64,000 bases of DNA from Endozoicomonas sp. GU-1 (GTDB lineage: Bacteria > Pseudomonadota > Gammaproteobacteria > Pseudomonadales > Endozoicomonadaceae), in assembly GCF_027366395.1 (NCBI RefSeq), contig NZ_CP114771.1, positions 2,728,001 through 2,792,000 of the forward strand. The letters are read 5' to 3'. Positions within the stretch are counted from its first letter, which is position 1, and every line of letters begins with the position of its first letter. Shown in pieces: positions 8,305 through 16,779 of this stretch. The translations under genes were made by a program, and so were the position numbers. The notes under the pieces are model-generated. The model was not told the origin of the DNA, ran no database searches, and saw only the letters and a list, made by a program, of their open reading frames with translations.

Positions 8305-9594
8305 ATGCAGCCCAATGCCTTATCATCTCAAGGGATGGCCAGTTTTGTGGAAGGACAGTCATCCAACACCGCTAAACCAGAGGATAGCCAGCCCCAGGGT
8401 GTGGCCTACGCCCGTAACGTCGTTGCTGCTCACAGTCGTTTACCCGGACTCGCCCACCCGGGGCATGGTAGCGAACATAGCGTTACCGGGGAGCGACCAG
8501 CAGATGATGCGGACACACCACCAGACACCGGCTTAATCGCCCGGGTAATAACAGAAACAGAAGTTTTGTCAGCCCGGAATGAGCCGTTACCCCATTGCGG
8601 TATTAAGGTTATCACCGCTGGCAGTTATCGACCCGACCCGCTCAGTAAACCGACTGGCAAGACTGTGGTCTGTGACGATTCTGACCTCCCTTGCGGGCAC
8701 ACCTACCAGCCATACGTCTGGCTATCCCCTTTTGCCCATCGTCTGCTGACTCCCACTATTGGGCAGTATGCAGGTATTCAGGATTGGGTCATTGATCAGC
8801 TGCGCATGTCAGAGGCTGAGGCCCGGCAAGACTTTCTGGCGCGGTTTGAACACCGTCTGGTTGATTATGGTTTTACCGGCCCTGACGGGCCAGAAAAAAA
8901 TTACGGCGTATTTACCAGAGCAAAAATACCAGAAGGAGAGTTGCTCGGGATCTATTCGGGTATCGGGTATGTACTCAACCAACCATCGTGGGCTAAAAAA
9001 AATCACAATTGGAAACTTGAATATTTGCATCAGAAGTTTACTGACGATATGCCAGATTTCATGAGTTACCTCCGAACCATGATGGCCGGTCTCAGAGGTA
9101 AAGAGCAAACGCAACGCACGCTGTCGAAATACACTCAGGAAGGGGCGACTAACGACCCCTTTAGTCTGGTCGCCATTTTGCCGGACAACGAGCGTTATAC
9201 GCCTTTTCACTTTGTTAATTCCGCCAACAGGACCGAAGATGTCAATACTTCTGTGGAGTTTATCGCTATCACAACCGATTTTGGCACTTTTACGATCCCC
9301 GTCTCTATTGCCGTCAAGGGTATTGCGGCCGGACAGGAGTTATTGATGGACTACTACGTCGATCCTGATGCCCACAAACAATCGTGCCTGGCGGGGACCG
9401 CAGCTGAAGAAAAAGCACGTTATAACAAGATTTTACAAAGTCGTCTTGCCATAGTCAGAAAACTCAGTGATGATGTGCCCGGCAAAACGCCGATATCACC
9501 GTTTGTTGCCGCACCGGCGTATTATGTGTCGGAAGAAATCCGGAAACACAATCAGCGGTCAAGTCGCAAAAGAACATTACTCCCGCGACATTGA
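8305..9594 (+). CDS. SET-domain protein, copy 2 (lysine methyltransferase-like)
   Basis: 429 residues. SET landmarks in order: NYGVFTRAKIPEGELLGIYSG at about 199-219 (the strand pair that opens SET domains), FHFVNSANRTEDVN at 301-314 (in the place of the N-H-S-C-x-x-N motif), and GQELLMDYYV at 343-352 (equivalent to GEEL-x-x-DY with the catalytic Tyr). SET proteins transfer methyl groups from S-adenosylmethionine to lysines, usually in eukaryotic histones. Intracellular bacteria use secreted ones on host chromatin. The first 190 residues have no recognised domain. The NHS motif is degenerate here (VNSAN), so activity is uncertain. The unit is the longer and more complete of a tandem pair. Role as a host-directed effector is inference. 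Confidence 0.8.
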   Translation: MQPNALSSQGMASFVEGQSSNTAKPEDSQPQGVAYARNVVAAHSRLPGLAHPGHGSEHSVTGERPADDADTPPDTGLIARVITETEVLSARNEPLPHCGIKVITAGSYRPDPLSKPTGKTVVCDDSDLPCGHTYQPYVWLSPFAHRLLTPTIGQYAGIQDWVIDQLRMSEAEARQDFLARFEHRLVDYGFTGPDGPEKNYGVFTRAKIPEGELLGIYSGIGYVLNQPSWAKKNHNWKLEYLHQKFTDDMPDFMSYLRTMMAGLRGKEQTQRTLSKYTQEGATNDPFSLVAILPDNERYTPFHFVNSANRTEDVNTSVEFIAITTDFGTFTIPVSIAVKGIAAGQELLMDYYVDPDAHKQSCLAGTAAEEKARYNKILQSRLAIVRKLSDDVPGKTPISPFVAAPAYYVSEEIRKHNQRSSRKRTLLPRH

Positions 9595-9995
9595 CGTATT
9601 TCGCGGTTGAGGTCGTGTAGGTGTGCTGACCTTGTTTTTTCGATAGTCCCCGGACGAGACTTTTCCGGCAGGTGCATTACCCGCAACCACCTGCCGCTTA
9701 CTTACGTCAAGCTTTGTATTTCAGGCGGTAACTTTCAGCAACTATTCTCCTATTACTTCCCCTGGCCACCTCACTGCCGCGTACTCCGAACACCGAATTC
9801 GGTAATCACCTCGTTGACGATAAGAATCATTTTCAGTTCAATGGTCGGTTATAAATTAGCACAATAGAACTAAATTAAATTCATCGCGCTTTCTTTCCCG
9901 GCATGCCAATATCTTCCTGAACAAGCAGTCGCAGCAGGCAACGCAGAAAGCGATATGAAAAGTGTTAAACGCCCAGCACCCAAAAAGGCCGTTCA
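9595..9995. other. Intergenic region before the ABC exporter
   Basis: About 400 bases without a convincing gene. The only open frame (9607-9867, 86 codons) has a composition unlike protein and no ribosome-binding site. The region should carry the promoter of the exporter operon at 9996 and a possible iron-box listed separately. Confidence 0.5.
9816..9834 (+). promoter_or_regulatory. Possible Fur-box-like site
   Basis: The 19 bases beginning GACGATAAGAATCATTTTC agree with the Escherichia coli Fur consensus at 14 of 19 positions by eye. The site lies about 160 bases upstream of the exporter genes. If real, it would tie the exporter to iron supply. A single match of this quality is weak evidence. 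Confidence 0.25.
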
Positions 9996-11828
9996 TTGAA
10001 ACTACTCTGGAAACTCCGGTTTATTCTGAAGGACTACTGGCAGCAATACCTGCTGGCCTTTATCTGTCTGCAGATTGTCTCTGTCCTGAACCTGTTGCCA
10101 CCCTGGCTGATTGGCCATGTGATTGACAGTATCAAAGACAACAGCCTTACCAACCGCGAACTGGCCGGTTATGTTGCCGGGATACTGATTACGGGTATCG
10201 TCGTCTATGGCTTCCGATATATCTGGCGAGCCAAACTGTACGGCGCTTCCATTGAGCTGATCCGTCAGCAGCGCAGCCGGTTGTTTGCCCATTTCACCCG
10301 GCTCTCTCCGGAGTTTTATCAGCACCATACCACCGGTGACCTGATGGCCCATGCCACCAATGACCTCAATGCGGTTGAGGAGAGCGTTGGGGTCGGGATC
10401 ATGACCCTGGTGGACTCCCTGATCGCCGGCTTTACGGTCCTGTTCGCCATGATATTCCTCGTCAGTGGTCAACTGACCCTGCTGGCGATGCTGCCTTTCC
10501 CGGTACTGGTCTGGGCGACCAAGCGCTACGGTGTGGCCTTGTACTCACGCTTTGGTCGCTCTCAGGCTGCTTTTTCCAGTCTGAACGAAGAGACCCGTGA
10601 ATCCATCACCGGTATACGTGCGGTCAAAGCACACCAGTTGACTGAACGGCAAACCCGGCGTTTTGAACAGCTGTCCATGGAGGCGGTGGCAGCGAACAGC
10701 AGCGTTGCCAGGGTCGATGCCCTGTTTGGCCCGAGTATCAGCCTGTTTTTTGGTCTCTCTTTTGTACTGGCCCTGGTGGGTGGTGCCTGGCTGATCAGCC
10801 ATGGACAGATGACGGTGGGCCTGTTAACCAGTTTCACCCTTTACCTTAGCCAGATGCTCGGCCCCATGCTGCAATTTGGCTGGCAGTTCAATGTCTTCCA
10901 GCGCGGCAGTGCCTCCTGGGGGCGTCTGGAAAAACTGCTGTCCCGCCAGCCCAAAGTGAGTAATGCACCGGATGCACGACAGGCTCCGGACGACACAAGT
11001 CTTTCGATAAATATCCGGTCATTTGGTTATGACTCCGTTGCCGACCAGAAGCCGGTACTGCAGGGTATCTCTGCCGAGATACCCGCAGGCGCATTTATCG
11101 GGATTACCGGTCGTACCGGCAGCGGTAAAAGTACCCTGCTCCGGCTGATCCTGCGTGAATTTGATCTGCCCGAGGGCTCCGCCATCCAAATGGGCAATAT
11201 TCCGCTGCCACAGCTGAGTGTGGAATCCCTGCGGAAAAAACTGGCCTGGGTCCCCCAGGAGCCCATGCTGTTCTCTGGCACCATCACCGACAACATTCGC
11301 TTCTCCACACCGGATGCCAGCCAGCAGGCCGTCGAACAGGCCGCCAGACTGGCGGCTATCGATGACGAAATCATGGGCTTTAAGGATGGCTACAACACCC
11401 TGCTGGGTGAGAACGGCATCAACCTGTCCGGAGGCCAGAAACAACGTCTGGCTCTGGCCAGGGCCCTGCTGGCTGACAGTGAAATACTGCTGCTGGACGA
11501 TGCCTTCAGTGCCCTGGATATGAAAACCGAAGCCCGTATTCTGAAAAACCTGATGGCCATGAAAGGTAAGAAAACCATCATTCTGGTCACTCAGCGGCTA
11601 CCCGAGCTGATTAAGGCAGACCATATTCTGGTACTGGATCGTGGTCGTATTATCGAGCAGGGCAACCATGAACAACTGCTCTCTAAAGCTAAAGAAGCCA
11701 CCGGCCAGCCTGAACAGAATACGACCGAACACTGGTATGCAAAAATCTTCCGACAGCAGGCAAGAGCCCTGCTGCACCCCCTGGAAGTGAAGCCCGATGC
11801 CGTGAACAAACGGTCCGATGTTGCCTGA
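9996..11828 (+). CDS. mdlA: ABC exporter half-transporter, MdlA type
   Basis: 610 residues: a six-helix membrane domain (about 1-310) followed by an ATP-binding domain. Visible motifs are Walker A (GRTGSGKST at about 369-377), Q-loop (WVPQEPMLF), signature (LSGGQKQRLALARALL) and Walker B (ILLLDDAFSALD). The membrane part closely follows E. coli MdlA (for example LLPPWLIGHVIDS and HHTTGDLMAHATNDL). The expected switch histidine reads VTQR instead of (A/S)HR, so this half may carry the degenerate site of an asymmetric heterodimer, a known trait of such pairs. It is followed after 11 bases by its partner. Start is TTG at 9996 with AAGG upstream; an in-frame stop at 9966 excludes longer starts. 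Substrate unknown (drugs, lipids or peptides are typical). Confidence 0.88.
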   Translation: MKLLWKLRFILKDYWQQYLLAFICLQIVSVLNLLPPWLIGHVIDSIKDNSLTNRELAGYVAGILITGIVVYGFRYIWRAKLYGASIELIRQQRSRLFAHFTRLSPEFYQHHTTGDLMAHATNDLNAVEESVGVGIMTLVDSLIAGFTVLFAMIFLVSGQLTLLAMLPFPVLVWATKRYGVALYSRFGRSQAAFSSLNEETRESITGIRAVKAHQLTERQTRRFEQLSMEAVAANSSVARVDALFGPSISLFFGLSFVLALVGGAWLISHGQMTVGLLTSFTLYLSQMLGPMLQFGWQFNVFQRGSASWGRLEKLLSRQPKVSNAPDARQAPDDTSLSINIRSFGYDSVADQKPVLQGISAEIPAGAFIGITGRTGSGKSTLLRLILREFDLPEGSAIQMGNIPLPQLSVESLRKKLAWVPQEPMLFSGTITDNIRFSTPDASQQAVEQAARLAAIDDEIMGFKDGYNTLLGENGINLSGGQKQRLALARALLADSEILLLDDAFSALDMKTEARILKNLMAMKGKKTIILVTQRLPELIKADHILVLDRGRIIEQGNHEQLLSKAKEATGQPEQNTTEHWYAKIFRQQARALLHPLEVKPDAVNKRSDVA

Positions 11829-11839
11829 GGAATAATGCA

Positions 11840-13675
11840 GTGATCGCCAACGACGAGAAAAAAACATCAGGCTACCGGGGACTGGCCAGGCTGGTTCGCT
11901 ATGCCAAACCCTATCAATGGCCGTTTCTGGGTGCCTTTCTGATCCTGCTGCTGGCCACCAGCCTGGAAATGCTGGCACCGTGGCTGATGAAGATCATTCT
12001 GGATGAACATATCGCCCCCGGAGTGAATGATGCCCTTCATGAATATATGGGCCTTGCCATCATGGGTGCAGCCCTGTTTGGTACTTATCTGGGTTCGGCC
12101 ATTCTACAATACATACAAAATGTGATGTTTCAGGAAAATGCCCTGAAGGTGGTGCACGACATTCGACGGATGCTATTCGCCCATGTGCTGAAGCTGCCCA
12201 TGCACTATTTTGACAGCGAACCAACCGGCCGTCTGGTGTCCCGTATTACCAATGACTCGGAAGTGCTGCGCCAGATGTTTGTGGGCGTGATTCCGGCGAT
12301 TCTGCAGGCCTTTTTCCGGGTGGTGGGTATCTTTATTGCCATGGCTCTGCTGGATATCCGACTGATGTTGATGACGGCGCTGCTGATTCCGGTCATGCTG
12401 CTGGCGATTCACCTCTACCAGAAAATCAGCCACCCCGTCATTCACGGAGTTCGCAGCCAGCTGGCCAACATCAATACCCGTGTCAACGAATCCCTCAATG
12501 GCATGCGTATTATCCAGGCCATGGGACAGGAAGCGCATCTGCAACAGCAGTTTGACCGGGACAATGAACAGTGGAGCCAGCTCAAGCAAAAGAACATCAA
12601 TATCGACAGCCTGCTGCTGATGCCTTTCACGCACCTGCTCAATGGTATTGCCCTGGCGGTTGTGGTGGGCTGGTTTGGCTACCGGTCCGGGTTTTCTCTG
12701 GTCGAAGTGGGTACGCTCTACGCCTTTATCAATTACCTTGGGCGATTCTTTGAACCTTTCCGGCAGATCACCATGCAGATGAGCAGCCTGCAGCAATCTC
12801 TGGTAGCCTCGGAAAGACTGTTCCAGGTATTGAACGAAAAGACAGAAGACACTCACTATGGTCAGGGCAATGGTCAGAGCCCGGAGATTCATAGCGGAAA
12901 ACTGGCGTTCAATAACGTAACACTGTCTTATGACTCGAAAAATCTGGCGCTGGATAATGTCAGCTTCACCGTCGAGCCGGGGCAGTTTGTTGCCATTGTG
13001 GGTCACAGTGGCAGTGGTAAAAGCTCGGTGATCAACCTGTTGATGCGCTTCTATCAACACCAGGAAGGCCAGATTCTGATCGATAACCAGCCTTTGTCCA
13101 CCCTGCCGGAAGACACATTGCGCCAGGGGTTGGGTCTGGTATTCCAGGAGCCTTATATTTTCAGTGGCACAATGGCCGAAAATATCAGCCTGAACCATCG
13201 CCAGATCACCGATGAACACATTCAGGCAGCGGCCAGAAAAGTGCATGCAGACCCGTTTATCCGGGGGCTGGAAGAAGGCTATGAACATAAGCCCGGACCC
13301 GGAGGCAAAGCACTGTCCACCGGTGAAAGACAGCTATTGTCGTTTGCCAGGACCATTGCCCAGAATCCGAAAATTCTGCTGCTGGATGAAGCCACCGCCA
13401 ATATCGATGGTGAGACAGAGCACCATATTAAAGAGGCGCTGATTACTCTGCGGGAAAACCGGACCACCATTGCCGTGGCTCACCGCCTGTCCACCATTCA
13501 GGATGCCGACCAGATTCTGGTGATGGATAAAGGCAAGATTGTTCAGCGCGGCACCCATGAACAGCTGCTGCAACAGGAAGGACACTATCGCGATCTTTAC
13601 CTGGCTCAGCAAACTGAAGAGCAGCTGGGCAGCACTGCGCAGTCAGGCCTGATGATGAACGCAGCCAGCGCCTGA
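11840..13675 (+). CDS. mdlB: ABC exporter half-transporter, MdlB type
   Basis: 611 residues with the same plan as its upstream partner: membrane domain about 1-325, ATPase domain after it. Walker A is GHSGSGKSS, the Q-loop VFQEPYIF and Walker B ILLLDEATANID with the catalytic Glu, followed by the switch VAHRLST. The signature motif is altered to LSTGERQLLSFARTI, as in MdlB/YheH proteins. The complementary defects (normal switch and Walker B here, odd switch in the partner) fit one full and one degenerate ATP site in a heterodimer. GTG at 11840 is the start, preceded by GAGGAA; the ATG at 11835 meets a stop at once. The inner-membrane complex would export hydrophobic or amphipathic compounds. 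Confidence 0.88.
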   Translation: MIANDEKKTSGYRGLARLVRYAKPYQWPFLGAFLILLLATSLEMLAPWLMKIILDEHIAPGVNDALHEYMGLAIMGAALFGTYLGSAILQYIQNVMFQENALKVVHDIRRMLFAHVLKLPMHYFDSEPTGRLVSRITNDSEVLRQMFVGVIPAILQAFFRVVGIFIAMALLDIRLMLMTALLIPVMLLAIHLYQKISHPVIHGVRSQLANINTRVNESLNGMRIIQAMGQEAHLQQQFDRDNEQWSQLKQKNINIDSLLLMPFTHLLNGIALAVVVGWFGYRSGFSLVEVGTLYAFINYLGRFFEPFRQITMQMSSLQQSLVASERLFQVLNEKTEDTHYGQGNGQSPEIHSGKLAFNNVTLSYDSKNLALDNVSFTVEPGQFVAIVGHSGSGKSSVINLLMRFYQHQEGQILIDNQPLSTLPEDTLRQGLGLVFQEPYIFSGTMAENISLNHRQITDEHIQAAARKVHADPFIRGLEEGYEHKPGPGGKALSTGERQLLSFARTIAQNPKILLLDEATANIDGETEHHIKEALITLRENRTTIAVAHRLSTIQDADQILVMDKGKIVQRGTHEQLLQQEGHYRDLYLAQQTEEQLGSTAQSGLMMNAASA

Positions 13676-13901
13676 TAACCCGGCCATAAACAGGCAGTCA
13701 TCACTCCCACAGCTTCCCGGAAACAGAAAGTCCCTTAATGGCTGCTTGAGGGCATTCTCAACCAGGAGGCTGACCGAGAATAGTGCCCGTCCAGGCGACC
13801 CCGTAGCGAGGATAGCAGTTTTTCTATTTCTACACGAAAGTTTGAACTTTTCCGGTTTTTTGTAACCTAATTACAAACGCACTATAGGAATAGACTGACC
13901 T

Positions 13902-14843
13902 ATGAATTCTTCAGCAGCCCAATCCGAACTTTGCCAGTATTTAGGAGATATGCTCTTGGAGGAAAGAGCATATGAAGATGAATGTCCCATCTGCGCCGAA
14001 CCCTACTATGGGCGTCAAGTATCTCCCGTCATCGTGACTGAGTGTAAGCATCGCTATCATTTGGACTGTTTCGCTAAAGCTATGCGTGCAATACCTATAA
14101 CCTCTCGCTCGTCGTGTCCGAATTGTCGGCAATTTCCGTTACCGGTGGTACGAGAATCGGGTGCCTTGCTTCATGAAGACTCTCCCTATTGCGCAGATCT
14201 GCCATTTCAAGCCTGCAGAACTGGAGACGTGGAGACGTTACAAGAATTGTTGACGCAGGATAAAACCATTGCTCAAAAGAAGTACAGTTCTGAAATTTTA
14301 GGAATGACTTATTATTTACTGCACATCGCTGCCAAAAAGGGGCATCTCACCTGCGTGCAAACCTTGATTAATGCTGGTGCAGATGTCAACGCCGCCCTGC
14401 CTAATGGCGCTACCCCTTTGTACCTTGCTGCCCAGGAGAACAAGAACGACATCCTGCAAGCCCTGCTCAATGAAGGGGCGGATCCCAACTTCTCTCCGAT
14501 TTCGGATGGTTCCACCCCTTTGCACGCCGCTGTCTGGAAGAACAACATAGCCTGCTTGCAAACCCTGCTCAATAGCGGAGCTAATATCAACGCTGCGAGG
14601 ACTTCAGGAGCCACCGCTTTGCACATGGCTGCCTACAATAACAGCGTAGACAGCTTGGAAACCCTGCTCAATGGCGGGGCTAATATCAAGGCTACCATGA
14701 CTCCAGGATTGACCCCATTGAAACTCGCTGCCCAGCTGAACAACGAGCCCTGCCAGCAAGCCCTGATCACTGCCAAGGAGAAACTAAAGGCCGCTCAAAA
14801 AAAAGATGGGGAATATTTTAACATTACTAAAAAACTACGATAA
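13902..14843 (+). CDS. RING-H2 finger plus ankyrin-repeat protein
   Basis: 313 residues. A complete RING-H2 pattern is visible: C28, C31, C48, H50, H53, C56, C72 and C75, that is C-x2-C-x16-C-x1-H-x2-H-x2-C-x15-C-x2-C. RING-H2 fingers recruit ubiquitin-loaded E2 enzymes, which bacteria lack, so a host target is likely. From about residue 105 there are about five ankyrin repeats (for example LLHIAAKKGHLTCVQTLINAGADVN and ATPLYLAAQENKNDILQALL), the usual substrate-binding module. No signal peptide or membrane segment is seen, as expected for a type III/IV effector. The gene is monocistronic, after a 226-base gap. E3 ubiquitin-ligase activity is inferred from the motif spacing. Confidence 0.88.
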   Translation: MNSSAAQSELCQYLGDMLLEERAYEDECPICAEPYYGRQVSPVIVTECKHRYHLDCFAKAMRAIPITSRSSCPNCRQFPLPVVRESGALLHEDSPYCADLPFQACRTGDVETLQELLTQDKTIAQKKYSSEILGMTYYLLHIAAKKGHLTCVQTLINAGADVNAALPNGATPLYLAAQENKNDILQALLNEGADPNFSPISDGSTPLHAAVWKNNIACLQTLLNSGANINAARTSGATALHMAAYNNSVDSLETLLNGGANIKATMTPGLTPLKLAAQLNNEPCQQALITAKEKLKAAQKKDGEYFNITKKLR

Positions 14844-15028
14844 TCAGAATTATCCGGGTTTAACTACATCGTCAACGTCACTGCTTCCAAGAGTAAGTCT
14901 TGCGCAACTCTTCTGCGGGGATTAACCCCTTTGTCACAAACCTGTTTTTTGTCAGTGGCAGAGCCAGCCTTCTGGTAACCCCTTGCGTAACAACACGACA
15001 GAAGTTTAACAGCTACTTTTTTGCGGAC

Positions 15029-15059
15029 AAAAAAAAGCCCATCATCAAGATGGGCTTTT
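15029..15059 (-). terminator. Terminator after tRNA-Arg
   Basis: An 11-base-pair perfect stem (AAAAGCCCATC at 15033-15043 with GATGGGCTTTT at 15049-15059, 5-base loop) is followed on the minus strand by a run of T. It lies 7 bases beyond the tRNA 3' end and is a typical intrinsic terminator. Confidence 0.85.
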
Positions 15060-15065
15060 CTGATA

Positions 15066-15142
15066 TGGCGCGCTCGGGAGGATTCGAACCTCCGACCGCC
15101 TGGTTCGTAGCCAGGTACTCTATCCAGCTGAGCTACGAGCGC
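15066..15142 (-). tRNA. tRNA-Arg (anticodon ACG)
   Basis: 77 bases including an encoded CCA. The acceptor stem pairs GCGCTCG with CGAGCGC. The D arm reads TAGCTCAGCTGGATAGAG, the anticodon stem CCTGG/CCAGG holds loop CTACGAA with anticodon ACG, and the T arm has GGTTCGAATCC. The ACG anticodon is normally edited to ICG by TadA and reads CGU, CGC and CGA. A terminator follows directly, so it is a single-gene transcript. Confidence 0.97.
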
Positions 15143-15270
15143 GCTGCGTCAACGAGGGCGAATCATACTGAAATTCCTGCCGGAGTCAACAATAATCGTT
15201 CAACTCACTGGCAGAAAGGCTGACCTCGGCAAACCAATTTAGGGAAAACTCAGCAGCCCTGAGCAGACTG

Positions 15271-15846
15271 TCAAGGCTGTTTGTCACCATAGAGGAAATC
15301 ATGCAACTCTCTAAACTGATGGCGAAGATCGCTCAACATAGTTTTGGAAAGATCTTCAGCACATGAATGCCCATTTCGTTTTATTTCATCGTAGGCAAAT
15401 CCAGTGGTTGCCAGGCCTAAAAATCCAAAATTAATACCCTCAGCAATCAACATGGTTGGGTTTACCAGCACCGGTAAAGAGGCTACGACCCCAGCCGCAC
15501 CAACGATTTGACCAGGAAGCCAGCCAAGATTAGTACCCCGGTGGAAATCTTTGATGACGTATTCCTTCAGGGGCTTTGTTGACTTCTCGCACAGGCCCAG
15601 CTTTGCTCCTGCCGCTCTGGCCAGCTTGACAGAGCCACCTCTTACGGCACCGACAGCAGCACCACCGACACCACATATGATCTCAGTACTTATGCTTAAG
15701 GACTCAAATAAAACGTAGGGAACAGCTATAAACAACTTGCATACAACTCGACCAAAGCATTTTGCAGATCTTACCAATGCCTCTCCAGTTGAAGGGATGG
15801 GTGTTGTTGTTGCATTAGGAACGACAGGAACGGTTACAGAATCCAT
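15271..15846 (-). CDS. Glycine-rich membrane-associated protein, paralogue A
   Basis: 191 residues, with a clear paralogue immediately upstream (15942-16547). Both share a nearly identical middle: GG-small-residue motifs (VGGAAVGAVRGG), the block KLARAAGAKLGLCE-STKPLKEY, then KDFHRG and GWLPGQIVGAA, and a C-terminal HDFLYG. Two or three hydrophobic, glycine-zipper-like segments (about 33-50, 58-70 and 108-140) suggest membrane insertion, perhaps in a target membrane. The ATG is preceded by GGAGGTA at good spacing. No family is recognised. The paralogues differ mainly in the third hydrophobic segment. Confidence 0.75.
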   Translation of the reverse strand: MDSVTVPVVPNATTTPIPSTGEALVRSAKCFGRVVCKLFIAVPYVLFESLSISTEIICGVGGAAVGAVRGGSVKLARAAGAKLGLCEKSTKPLKEYVIKDFHRGTNLGWLPGQIVGAAGVVASLPVLVNPTMLIAEGINFGFLGLATTGFAYDEIKRNGHSCAEDLSKTMLSDLRHQFRELHDFLYGDKQP

Positions 15847-15941
15847 TTTATACTACCTCCATTAATTTTATTATTGTCCCTGCTGCAGGAATTAACTGCA
15901 TTAGCGCAGGGAATCAACTGCGTTCATTAAACGACTATTTT

Positions 15942-16547
15942 TTAGTGAATTATATCGTTAGGGTTGAAAGTACCCTCATCCAGTTCACCATAAAGGAAAT
16001 CATGAAAATTTCTGACCTGTTGACGGGTACCTTTCAATAGATTTTTGGAAAATTCTTCCGTATCCGAGTGTCCAGTGGCTTTGATTTCCCTGTAGGCAAG
16101 GACTCCTTCTGCAATGGCGTATGTGCCAAAAACAGCGCCACAAACACCAAGTGTGATGGGGTGCGCAAGCAGCAGTAAATTGGACGCCACCACAGCTGCT
16201 CCAATGATTTGACCGGGAAGCCAGCCAATATTAGCACCCCGATGGAAGTCTTTGATGATGTATTCCTTCAGAGGCTTTGTTGACCTCTCGCACAGGCCAA
16301 GCTTTGCTCCTGCCGCTCTGGCCAGCTTGACAGTGCCACCTCTTACGGCACCGACAACAGCGCCACCGGCACCAAATATGTGTTCAGTGCCTATGCTAAA
16401 GGCGTGATACAAAACATAAGGAACGACGATGGCCATCTTGCATAGAGTTCGACCAAAGCATTTTACAGCTCTGACCGTTGCCTCACGAGTGGAAGGGATA
16501 GGGTTTATTGTTTGATCAAGACTGACAGGAACAATTACAGCGTCCAT
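15942..16547 (-). CDS. Glycine-rich membrane-associated protein, paralogue B
   Basis: 201 residues, upstream paralogue of 15271-15846, from which it is separated by 95 bases. It starts with the same pattern (MDAVIVPVSLDQTINPIPSTREA against MDSVTVPVVPNATTTPIPSTGEA) and keeps the GAGGAVVGAVRGG, KLGLCERSTKPLKEY and FHRGANIGWLPGQI blocks, ending HDFLYGELDEG with a short extra tail. Hydrophobic segments at about 34-50, 57-70 and 110-140 suggest membrane association. GGAGGTAGC precedes the ATG. The tandem pair with conserved cores points to a recent duplication. No function can be assigned. Confidence 0.75.
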   Translation of the reverse strand: MDAVIVPVSLDQTINPIPSTREATVRAVKCFGRTLCKMAIVVPYVLYHAFSIGTEHIFGAGGAVVGAVRGGTVKLARAAGAKLGLCERSTKPLKEYIIKDFHRGANIGWLPGQIIGAAVVASNLLLLAHPITLGVCGAVFGTYAIAEGVLAYREIKATGHSDTEEFSKNLLKGTRQQVRNFHDFLYGELDEGTFNPNDIIH

Positions 16548-16779
16548 AATACGCTACCTCCATGAGCTTTATTAGGAATTGGATTACCAGTTAACAATTT
16601 GCCTTGCCATAAATCACTAACAGGTTAGTCAGATACGATAACAGTCAACAATGACGGCTCAGCGAGCAAAACCGCGTCATCATTGGCAATCCTTTATACA
16701 CCAATGTTGTTTTCCTGCTCCGAATAGCATCCATCAAGGTCAACTGCTGCGATACACTCCAATTGTTTAACAACGGATG

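Larger units (their letters stand above)
7207..9594 (+). repeat. Tandem duplication carrying two SET-domain genes
   Basis: Two copies of a unit lie head to tail. Copy 1 begins at 7207 and copy 2 at 8245, giving a period of 1038 bases. The match includes about 60 non-coding bases before each start codon (both begin GAATTTTCGGGC) as well as the coding part. Copy 1's reading frame ends inside the first bases of copy 2, so its last few residues come from the repeat junction. Copy 2 is longer because copy 1 has lost about 320 coding bases. Confidence 0.85.

Noticed and set aside
12173-13288. 371-codon minus-strand frame inside mdlB
   Set aside because: It is an antisense shadow, rich in His and Gln, fully covered by a recognisable ABC exporter gene.
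14900-15223. 107-codon plus-strand frame across the tRNA-Arg gene
   Set aside because: The peptide (GGFEPPTAWF) is the well-known false translation of a tRNA; the tRNA structure and terminator explain the sequence.
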